From Zoogloea sp041914405 (GTDB taxonomy: Bacteria > Pseudomonadota > Gammaproteobacteria > Burkholderiales > Rhodocyclaceae), in the NCBI RefSeq assembly GCF_041914405.1, contig NZ_JAYSDK010000003.1, forward strand, positions 162,527 through 226,526: a stretch of DNA of 64,000 bases, in the 5' to 3' direction. The notes beneath the pieces were generated by a model that saw only the letters and a list, made by a program, of their open reading frames with translations, searched no databases and was not told where the DNA came from. A program made the translations under genes and the position numbers. Below are positions 52,189 through 59,100 of this stretch, piece by piece. Each line of letters starts with the position of its first letter. Position 1 is the first letter of the stretch.

Positions 52189-52265
52189 TGGTGGTGATGG
52201 GCGGAGTCGAACCGCCGACCTATGGGTTATGAATCCATCGCTCTAACCATCTGAGCTACATCACC
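52189..52265 (-). tRNA. tRNA-Met (anticodon CAU)
   Basis: 77 nt including an encoded CCA. Acceptor stem GGTGATG / CATCACC, D arm TAGCTCAGATGGTTAGAG, anticodon arm GATGGATTCATAACCCAT with CAT at 52229-52231 (complement), T arm GGCGGTTCGACTCCGCC. The first pair is G-C and the acceptor does not fit initiator tRNA, so it is an elongator Met. A CAU tRNA-Ile2 modified to lysidine cannot be fully excluded from sequence alone. Confidence 0.93.
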
Positions 52266-52282
52266 GACCGGAGAAGGCCGCT

Positions 52283-52311
52283 ATAATAGTGTCTTGATGG
52301 TTGTTGGTCAA
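52283..52311 (-). promoter_or_regulatory. Sigma-70 promoter of tRNA-Met
   Basis: On the minus strand, TTGACC (52306-52311) and TATTAT (52283-52288) are separated by exactly 17 bases, each hexamer one mismatch from consensus. The tRNA begins 18 bases downstream of the -10 hexamer. On the plus strand the same bases read TATAAT (52282-52287), which may be the -10 of miaB. Confidence 0.75.
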
Positions 52312-52317
52312 CATGCG

Positions 52318-53652
52318 ATGAAAAAACTTTATATCCGGACTTTCGGTTGCCAGATGAACGAGTACGACTCGGACAAGATGGCGGATGTGCTCGGGGCGGC
52401 CGATGGGCTGGAAAAAACGGACAACCCTGAAGAGGCGGACGTGATCCTCTTCAATACCTGTTCCGTGCGCGAGAAGGCGCAAGAGAAGGTCTTTCATGAC
52501 CTCGGGCGGGTCAAGCATCTCAAGCAGCAGAACCCCAACCTGATCATCGGTGTCGGAGGTTGCGTGGCGAGCCAGGAGGGCGAGGCCATCGTGGCGCGCG
52601 CGCCGTATGTTGACCTGGTGTTCGGGCCGCAAACCCTGCATCGCCTGCCCAAGCTGATTGCCGAGCGCAAGGCTTCGGGGCGTTCGCAGGTGGATATCTC
52701 CTTCCCGGAAATCGAGAAGTTCGACAACCTGCCGCCGGCCCGCGTGGAAGGGGCGAGTGCCTTCGTGTCGATCATGGAAGGCTGCTCCAAGTACTGCACC
52801 TTCTGCATCGTGCCCTATACCCGCGGCGACGAGATCTACCGTCCGCTGGCCGACGTGCTGGCTGAAGTGGCGGGGCTGGCTGCCCAGGGTGTCAAGGAAG
52901 TGACCCTGCTCGGCCAGAACGTCAATGCCTGGCGTGCGCCGGTGGATGGCGATGGCGGCGAGATGGCCGACTTTGCCTTCCTGCTCGAATGCGTGCATGA
53001 AATCCCGGGCATCGAACGGATCCGCTACACCACGTCCCATCCCCGCGAGATGACCCAGCGCGTCGTTGATGCCTACGCCAAGCTGCCCAAGCTCGTGTCG
53101 CACCTGCACCTGCCGGTGCAGGCCGGTTCCGACCGGGTGCTGGCGGCGATGAAGCGCGGCTACACGGTGCTCGAATACAAGTCACTGGTGCGCAAGCTGC
53201 GCGGCGCGCGGCCGGACATCTCCCTGTCGTCCGACTTCATCGTCGGCTTCCCCGGCGAGACTGAGGCGGATTTCGAGGCGACGATGAAGCTGATCGACGA
53301 TCTGGGCTTCGACACCTCCTTCAGCTTCGTCTACAGCTCGCGCCCCGGTACGCCGGCCGCCGATCTGGCCGACGATACGCCGCAGGACGTCAAGCTGGCG
53401 CGCCTGTCCCGTCTGCAGAAGCGCGTCGAGGAAAACGCCGCGAAGATCAGCGAGAGCATGGTCGGTACCGTTCAGCGCATTCTGGTGGAAGGGCCGTCGA
53501 AGAAGGATCCGAACGAGCTGGCCGGGCGCACCGACAACAACCGCGTTGTCAATTTCGCCGGCAATCCGCGCTTGATCGGCAATTTCGTGGACGTCACCAT
53601 CGTGTCGGCATTGCCCCATTCCCTGCGTGGCGAGATCGTCACCCGGGACTGA
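52318..53652 (+). CDS. miaB: tRNA-2-methylthio-N6-dimethylallyladenosine synthase MiaB
   Basis: Radical-SAM methylthiotransferase modifying A37 of tRNAs that read UNN codons, 444 aa. The N-terminal UPF0004 domain has cluster cysteines in FGCQMN, NTCSVREKAQ and VGGCVASQ. The radical SAM domain has CSKYCTFCIVPYTRG, and the C-terminal TRAM domain runs from about residue 380. ATG 52318 (MKKLYIRTFGCQMNEYDSDKM) is the conserved start; no strong ribosome binding site precedes it. It heads a housekeeping run with phoH, ybeY, corC and lnt. Confidence 0.97.
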   Translation: MKKLYIRTFGCQMNEYDSDKMADVLGAADGLEKTDNPEEADVILFNTCSVREKAQEKVFHDLGRVKHLKQQNPNLIIGVGGCVASQEGEAIVARAPYVDLVFGPQTLHRLPKLIAERKASGRSQVDISFPEIEKFDNLPPARVEGASAFVSIMEGCSKYCTFCIVPYTRGDEIYRPLADVLAEVAGLAAQGVKEVTLLGQNVNAWRAPVDGDGGEMADFAFLLECVHEIPGIERIRYTTSHPREMTQRVVDAYAKLPKLVSHLHLPVQAGSDRVLAAMKRGYTVLEYKSLVRKLRGARPDISLSSDFIVGFPGETEADFEATMKLIDDLGFDTSFSFVYSSRPGTPAADLADDTPQDVKLARLSRLQKRVEENAAKISESMVGTVQRILVEGPSKKDPNELAGRTDNNRVVNFAGNPRLIGNFVDVTIVSALPHSLRGEIVTRD

Positions 53653-53697
53653 GCTGTCGATGATCGTGTCTTCCCCCGCGGGCGCGGCTCTGGCAGC

Positions 53698-54672
53698 ATG
53701 CGTCCGATGAAACCGACCGAAATCGTCCTGCATCCCCTCGACAACGTGCGACTCGCCAATCTGTGCGGGGCGCTCGACGAGAACATCCGCCAGATCGAAA
53801 CCGCCTTCGACGTGACCATCGCTCGCCGCGGCGAGCGCTTCACGTTGAACGGCGAGCCGCCGCAGACCCAGATCACTGCGCGGGCGCTGCGCCACTTCTA
53901 TGGCCGCGCCGATAACGCCTTGTCTGTGGATGACATCCAGCTCGGTCTCATCGAGTTGAGCAATTTGTCCCAGGCCAACCAGCCGGCGCCGGCCCTGCTG
54001 ACCCGCAAGAGCGAGCTGCATGGCCGCACGCCGCGCCAGGTGGACTACCTGCGCCAGATCCAGGAGCACGACATCACATTCGGCATCGGGCCGGCCGGCA
54101 CCGGCAAGACCTACCTGGCAGTGGCCAGTGCGGTGGATGCCTTCGAGCGGGAGCACGTGGAGCGCATCGTGCTCACCCGTCCGGCGGTAGAAGCCGGTGA
54201 GCGCCTCGGCTTCCTGCCCGGCGACCTGGCCCAGAAGGTGGATCCGTATCTGCGTCCGCTGTACGACGCGCTTTACGACCTGATGGGCTTCGACCGCGTG
54301 ACCAAGTTGTTCGAGCGCGGCTGTATCGAGATCGCACCGCTGGCCTTCATGCGCGGGCGCACCCTGTCGCGGGCCTTCATCATCCTCGACGAAGCGCAGA
54401 ACACCTCGCCGGAGCAGATGAAGATGTTCCTGACCCGCATCGGCATCGGCTCGAAGGCGGTGATCACCGGCGACCTGACCCAGGTGGACCTGCCGCGCGG
54501 CCAGAAGAGCGGCCTCGGCGAAGCTGCGCAGGTGCTCGCCGACGTGCGCGGCGTCGCCTTCACCCAGTTCCTCAAGGAAGATGTGGTCCGTCATCCTCTG
54601 GTGGCGCGCATCGTCGCCGCCTACGAGCACCACACCCAGAACCGCAACCAGCAACAGCAGAACCAGCAATGA
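53698..54672 (+). CDS. ybeZ: PhoH-family ATPase (YbeZ)
   Basis: A 324-aa P-loop NTPase. Walker A GPAGTGKTYLA (about residue 130), RLGFLPGDLAQKVDPYLRPLYDAL and Walker B AFIILDEAQNTSPEQMKMFLTR are diagnostic of PhoH/YbeZ. It is thought to act with YbeY in RNA metabolism. Its stop codon overlaps the ybeY start in ATGA, and the C-terminus is Gln-rich (NRNQQQQNQQ). Starts at 53698 or 53707 are equally plausible. Confidence 0.95.
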   Translation: MRPMKPTEIVLHPLDNVRLANLCGALDENIRQIETAFDVTIARRGERFTLNGEPPQTQITARALRHFYGRADNALSVDDIQLGLIELSNLSQANQPAPALLTRKSELHGRTPRQVDYLRQIQEHDITFGIGPAGTGKTYLAVASAVDAFEREHVERIVLTRPAVEAGERLGFLPGDLAQKVDPYLRPLYDALYDLMGFDRVTKLFERGCIEIAPLAFMRGRTLSRAFIILDEAQNTSPEQMKMFLTRIGIGSKAVITGDLTQVDLPRGQKSGLGEAAQVLADVRGVAFTQFLKEDVVRHPLVARIVAAYEHHTQNRNQQQQNQQ

Positions 54673-55151
54673 GCGACATCAAACTGCCCCGCCGCCTCGA
54701 CCTTTCCGTGCAATACGCCTGCAATAGGGAAGGCGTACCGTCCCGCACCGAATTCCGCCGCTGGCTGCGGGCGGCCGAGCCCGGTGCTGCGCGGATCACC
54801 GTGCGTATCGTCGATGAGGCCGAGGGCCGGGAACTCAACCGGGATTACCGGGGCAAGGACTACGCCACCAACGTGCTGACCTTTGCCTATGATGAAGGCG
54901 AGGACATGCCCCTGCCGGAAGGTTTGCCGCTGATGGGCGATCTGGTGCTGTGCCGGCAGGTCGTCGAGAAGGAGGCGGCGGAGCAGGGCAAGCCCCTGGA
55001 TGCGCATTACGCTCACTTAAGTGTGCATGGTATGCTGCATTTGCAAGGCTTTGACCACGAAGAGGATTCCGAGGCGGAGGAAATGGAAGCGCGGGAGCGC
55101 GCCATCCTGGTTGAATTGGGCTACGCTGACCCCTACGCGGACGAACGCTAG
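54669..55151 (+). CDS. ybeY: Endoribonuclease YbeY
   Basis: A 160-aa metal-dependent single-strand RNase needed for 16S rRNA 3' maturation and ribosome quality control. The zinc site is HGMLHLQGFDHE (H-x3-H-x5-H) near residue 120, preceded by KDYATNVLTFAYDE and MGDLVLCRQVVEKEA. Translationally coupled to the PhoH gene by the four-base overlap. Confidence 0.96.
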   Translation: MSDIKLPRRLDLSVQYACNREGVPSRTEFRRWLRAAEPGAARITVRIVDEAEGRELNRDYRGKDYATNVLTFAYDEGEDMPLPEGLPLMGDLVLCRQVVEKEAAEQGKPLDAHYAHLSVHGMLHLQGFDHEEDSEAEEMEARERAILVELGYADPYADER

Positions 55152-55181
55152 CCGGAGACTCGATGGTGGGCTGAGCAATGC

Positions 55182-55225
55182 GCCATGGGCAATGTCGGAC
55201 CGATGGGTCGGCCATTGCCCATGGC
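55182..55225. repeat. Inverted repeat between ybeY and corC
   Basis: GCCATGGGCAATG (55182-55194) is exactly complementary to CATTGCCCATGGC (55213-55225) with an 18-base loop. No T run follows. It could tune expression between the two genes or be a small repetitive element. Confidence 0.7.
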
Positions 55226-55247
55226 CCATTTCTCATCCACCCTTTTT

Positions 55248-56090
55248 ATGGAACCCTATAGTAGTAAACCGTCTTTGCTCGAACGGCTGTCCGCACTCCT
55301 GACCCGGGAGCCGGAAGACCGGGAAGAGTTGCTGCACCTGCTGCATTCCGCTCACGACCGTAACCTGTTCGACGCGGATGCCCTGGCCATCATCGAAGGA
55401 GCCTTGCAGGTCTCCGACATGAAGGTGCGCGACGTGATGATTCCCCGGGCGCAGATGGATGTCGTCAATGTGGACGACTCCATCGAAGACATTACCCGTT
55501 TTGCCATCAACGCAGCCCATTCGCGCTTCCCGGTCATCGGTGAAGGCAAGGATGACGTAGTTGGCATCCTCCTCGCCAAGGACCTGCTGCGGGTCTTCGC
55601 CGGCGAAGCCTTCGATCTCCGCGACATGCTCCGCCCGGCCGTCTTCGTGCCGGAATCCAAGCGCCTCAACGTGCTGTTGCGCGATTTCCGAGTCAGCCGC
55701 AACCACATGGCGATCGTCGTGGACGAGTACGGCGGTGTGGCGGGACTGGTGACCATCGAGGATGTGCTGGAGCAAATCGTCGGCGACATCGAGGATGAAT
55801 ACGACTTCGACGAGACCGCCGACAACATCCGCCTCGACCAGGCAGGCCGCTACCGCGTCAAGGCCGGCACCGAGATCGAGGATTTCAACGAAGCCTTCAG
55901 TACCACCTTCAGCGATTCCGAGTACGACACCGTCGGCGGCTTGCTGATCCGCAAGCTCGGGCGCCTGCCCAAGCGCAATGAGGTGGTGGACCTGGAAGGG
56001 CTGCGCTTCCAGGTGCTGCGCGCCGATAGCCGACGCGTGCATTCCCTGCTCGTCGAGCGCCTGCCCGATCCGGAAGCGGTCGGCGGCTGA
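55248..56090 (+). CDS. corC: CorC/HlyC-family CBS-domain protein (magnesium/cobalt efflux)
   Basis: A 280-aa cytoplasmic protein without membrane segments, as in CorC/YbeX. Two CBS domains (VSDMKVRDVMIPRAQMDVV from about residue 45; MLRPAVFVPESKRLNVLL from about 125, with VVDEYGGVAGLVTIEDVLEQIVGDIEDEYD) precede the CorC_HlyC domain (YRVKAGTEIEDFNEAF, YDTVGGLLIRKLGRLPKR). The start is ATG 55248 (MEPYSSKPSLLERL); earlier in-frame ATGs fall in the inverted repeat. Its stop overlaps the lnt start (TGATG). Confidence 0.94.
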   Translation: MEPYSSKPSLLERLSALLTREPEDREELLHLLHSAHDRNLFDADALAIIEGALQVSDMKVRDVMIPRAQMDVVNVDDSIEDITRFAINAAHSRFPVIGEGKDDVVGILLAKDLLRVFAGEAFDLRDMLRPAVFVPESKRLNVLLRDFRVSRNHMAIVVDEYGGVAGLVTIEDVLEQIVGDIEDEYDFDETADNIRLDQAGRYRVKAGTEIEDFNEAFSTTFSDSEYDTVGGLLIRKLGRLPKRNEVVDLEGLRFQVLRADSRRVHSLLVERLPDPEAVGG

Positions 56091-57571
56091 TGCGTTTCCT
56101 GCGTCAGGGCGCGGCCCTGCTGGCGGGGGGCGCGTCAGTCTTTGCTTACGCCCCGTTCGAACTGTTCCCCGTTGCCGCGCTGGCGCTGGGCCTGCTTTAC
56201 TGGCTTCTCGGCGCGGCATTGGCCGACAGCCGGCGGCCGATGCGGACTGGCTTCTCCATCGCCTGGACCTGGGAGCTCGGCGCGATGTTGGCCGGGGTTT
56301 CGTGGCTGTATGTGGCGCTGCACCGTTTCGGTGGCATGCCGATGGCGCTGGCGGCGCTGGCAATCCTGCTGTTCTGCGCCTTCGTCTCGCTTTACGCGGG
56401 CTTGGCGGGCGTCCTGTTTGCCCGCCTGCGGCGCGGTCGGCCCGGCTGGGATGCAGCGCTGTTCGCTGCTCTCTGGCTGCTTTCCGAATGGCTGCGCGGC
56501 TGGGTGTTCACCGGCTTTCCGTGGCTGGCCAGCGGCTACAGCCAGACGCCACCGAGTCCGCTGGCGGGATTCGCGCCGCTGTTCGGCGTGTATGGCGTCG
56601 GTGGCCTGCTGGCCCTGCTGGCGGCCCTGGGTGTCGAGGCGCTGCGGCGGCGCAGCGGGCGTCTGCTGGCGGGGGGCGCGGCAATGCTGGTGGTGGGCGC
56701 GGGCCTGCGCCAGGTGGCCTGGACCGAACCCGTCGGTGAACCGGTGAAGGTCGCCCTGCTGCAAACCAACGTGGAGCAGAGCCTCAAGTGGCGTCCGGAG
56801 ATGCTGCGCCACTGGTTGGAGCGCAACCTGACGATGCTGCGTGACAACCCGGCCCAGCTCGTCGTGTTGCCGGAAACCACCATCCCGCTGCTGGTGGATG
56901 ATCTCCCGCCTGGATACCTGGATGCGGTACGGCAGATTGCCGTAGCGAATGGTGCCGACGCGGTGCTCGGCACCTTCACCCGCGATGGTGACGGGCATAT
57001 CTTCAATGCGGCGATCAGTCTCGGCCTGTCGCCGTCCGGCCACTACGCCAAGCAGCATCTGGTGCCTTTCGGCGAGTATTCACCGCCGATGTTCCGATGG
57101 TTCTACGACCTGGTCAGCATTCCGATGGCCGATCAGACCCGTGGCGCCCAGCGCCAGCCGCCGCTGCACCTGGCGGGGCAGAAGCTCGCCATCAATATCT
57201 GCTACGAGGATGTTTTCGGTGAGGAGCTGATCCGCAGCCTGCCGGAGGCGAGCCTGATGCTCAATATCTCCAACCTGGCCTGGTACGGGGATTCCTGGGC
57301 CCAGCCCCAGCACCTGCAGATCGCCCGGATAAGAGCGCTTGAAACCGGCCGGCCGATGCTGCGCTCCACCAACACCGGCATGACCGCGGTGGTCCGGCCG
57401 GATGGCAGCGTGCAGGCGGTGCTGCCGCCATTTGAAGCCGGCGCCCTGCATGCCGAGGTGCGCGGCTACCGGGGGCTGACACCCTACGCCCGCTGGGGCA
57501 ACTGGCCGGCGGTGGCCGTGGCCATGTTGGTTGTCGGCGCTGTGGTGGCGGGGGCTCGCCGACGCGCTTGA
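56090..57571 (+). CDS. lnt: Apolipoprotein N-acyltransferase
   Basis: Inner-membrane enzyme that adds the third acyl chain to lipoproteins, 493 aa. About six N-terminal spans are followed by a periplasmic nitrilase-like domain (from about residue 220). The catalytic triad is Glu in VVLPETTIPLL, Lys in HYAKQHLVPFGEYSP and Cys in INICYEDVFGEEL. A final hydrophobic span ends in an Arg-rich tail. Translationally coupled to corC, the usual order in Proteobacteria. Confidence 0.96.
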   Translation: MRFLRQGAALLAGGASVFAYAPFELFPVAALALGLLYWLLGAALADSRRPMRTGFSIAWTWELGAMLAGVSWLYVALHRFGGMPMALAALAILLFCAFVSLYAGLAGVLFARLRRGRPGWDAALFAALWLLSEWLRGWVFTGFPWLASGYSQTPPSPLAGFAPLFGVYGVGGLLALLAALGVEALRRRSGRLLAGGAAMLVVGAGLRQVAWTEPVGEPVKVALLQTNVEQSLKWRPEMLRHWLERNLTMLRDNPAQLVVLPETTIPLLVDDLPPGYLDAVRQIAVANGADAVLGTFTRDGDGHIFNAAISLGLSPSGHYAKQHLVPFGEYSPPMFRWFYDLVSIPMADQTRGAQRQPPLHLAGQKLAINICYEDVFGEELIRSLPEASLMLNISNLAWYGDSWAQPQHLQIARIRALETGRPMLRSTNTGMTAVVRPDGSVQAVLPPFEAGALHAEVRGYRGLTPYARWGNWPAVAVAMLVVGAVVAGARRRA

Positions 57572-57686
57572 GCCGGTCGGGTTATCATCCGGACTATCCA
57601 GTTTCAATGCATTGCAGCTCCTGCCCGCCGTGTGCTGGCGGCCTGCCGCTCCGTTCGATAACAAGACCAACGCAAGGAAGATCGCC

Positions 57687-59057
57687 ATGACCGATAGGAT
57701 CAAGTACCAGCTCGACGAAAGCCGCATGCCCAAGTCCTGGTACAACATTGCCGCCGACCTGCCGGTGCCTCTGCCGCCGCCGCTGCATCCCGGCACCCTG
57801 CAGCCCCTCGGCCCGTCCGACCTGGCGCCCTTGTTCCCGAACGCGATCATCGAGCAGGAGATGTCCACCGAGCGCTGGATCGACATTCCCGAGCCGGTCC
57901 GCGACGTGTTGTGCCAGTGGCGGCCCAGCCCGCTGTTCCGCGCCCGCCGCCTCGAGAAGCTGCTCGATACGCCGGCCAAGATCTATTACAAGTACGAAGG
58001 CGTGTCGCCGGCCGGCAGCCACAAGCCCAACTCCGCCGTGCCCCAGGCCTGGTACAACGCCCAGGAAGGGGTGAAGCGGTTGACCACCGAAACCGGCGCG
58101 GGGCAATGGGGTTCGTCCCTGTCTTACGCCGGTGGCCTGTTCGGGCTGGACGTGACGATCTTCCAGGTGCGTGTGTCCTACGACCAGAAGCCCTACCGCC
58201 GGGCGTTGATGGAAACCTGGGGCGGTCGTTGCGTGGCCTCGCCGTCCAACGAGACCGAGTACGGCCGCGCGGTGCTGGCCCAGTATCCGGACCACATCGG
58301 CTCCCTCGGCATCGCCATCTCCGAGGCCGTTGAAGTGGCGGCCAAGAACGAAGACACCAAGTACGCCCTCGGCTCGGTGTTGAATCACGTGCTGTTGCAC
58401 CAGACCATCGTTGGCGAAGAGGCGATCACCCAGCTGGAAATGGCTGGTGACGATCCCGACGTCGTGATCGGTTGCACTGGCGGCGGCTCCAACTTCGCCG
58501 GCATCGCCTTCCCGTTTATCGGCCTGCAATTGCGCGGTGGTTCCAATGCCAAGAAGCGGCGCATCGTCGCGGTGGAGCCGTCGGCCTGTCCGTCCCTCAG
58601 CCGCGGCCAGTACGCCTACGATTTCGGCGATACGGGCCGCATGACGCCGCTGGTCAAGATGCACACGCTGGGCAGCGAATTCACGCCGCCGGGCCTGCAC
58701 GCCGGTGGCTTGCGCTACCACGGCATGGCGCCGCTGGTCAGCCACGTGAAGGAACTGGGTCTGATCGAGGCGCGCAACTACCACCAGACCGCCTGTTTCG
58801 AGGCCGGTGTGATGTTCGCCCGCAGCGAGGGCATCGTGCCGGCGCCGGAGTCCAACCACGCGGTGCGTGCCGCCATCGATGAAGCCCTGCGCTGCAAGGC
58901 GGAAGGCAAGAGCGAGACGATCCTGTTCTGCCTGTCTGGCCACGGCCATTTCGACATGAGCGCTTACACCAACTACCTGTCCGGCAAGCTGGTCGATCAG
59001 GACTACGACGAGAAAGAACTGGCGATGGCCCTGTCGGGCCTGCCCAAGGTCGGCTGA
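57687..59057 (+). CDS. trpB2: TrpB2-type tryptophan synthase beta chain-like enzyme
   Basis: A 456-aa PLP enzyme of the TrpB2 group, longer at the N-terminus than canonical TrpB (RIKYQLDESRMPKSWYNIAADLP). The PLP Lys is in SPAGSHKPNSA, the phosphate-binding loop is GCTGGGSNFAG, and ETGAGQWGSSLSYAGG is conserved. It acts on indole and serine or phosphoserine, without trpA nearby, so the physiological role is uncertain. The start ATG 57687 follows AAGGAAG. Followed by a strong hairpin. Confidence 0.93.
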   Translation: MTDRIKYQLDESRMPKSWYNIAADLPVPLPPPLHPGTLQPLGPSDLAPLFPNAIIEQEMSTERWIDIPEPVRDVLCQWRPSPLFRARRLEKLLDTPAKIYYKYEGVSPAGSHKPNSAVPQAWYNAQEGVKRLTTETGAGQWGSSLSYAGGLFGLDVTIFQVRVSYDQKPYRRALMETWGGRCVASPSNETEYGRAVLAQYPDHIGSLGIAISEAVEVAAKNEDTKYALGSVLNHVLLHQTIVGEEAITQLEMAGDDPDVVIGCTGGGSNFAGIAFPFIGLQLRGGSNAKKRRIVAVEPSACPSLSRGQYAYDFGDTGRMTPLVKMHTLGSEFTPPGLHAGGLRYHGMAPLVSHVKELGLIEARNYHQTACFEAGVMFARSEGIVPAPESNHAVRAAIDEALRCKAEGKSETILFCLSGHGHFDMSAYTNYLSGKLVDQDYDEKELAMALSGLPKVG

Positions 59058-59065
59058 CCCAGCCC

Positions 59066-59090
59066 GCCGGACGGGCTAGGCCCGTCCGGC
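59066..59090 (+). terminator. Strong hairpin after trpB2
   Basis: A perfect 11-bp stem (GCCGGACGGGC / GCCCGTCCGGC) with a TAG loop, nine bases after the stop codon. No T run follows, so termination is probable but not certain. Confidence 0.5.
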
Positions 59091-59100
59091 ACCCATTGTC

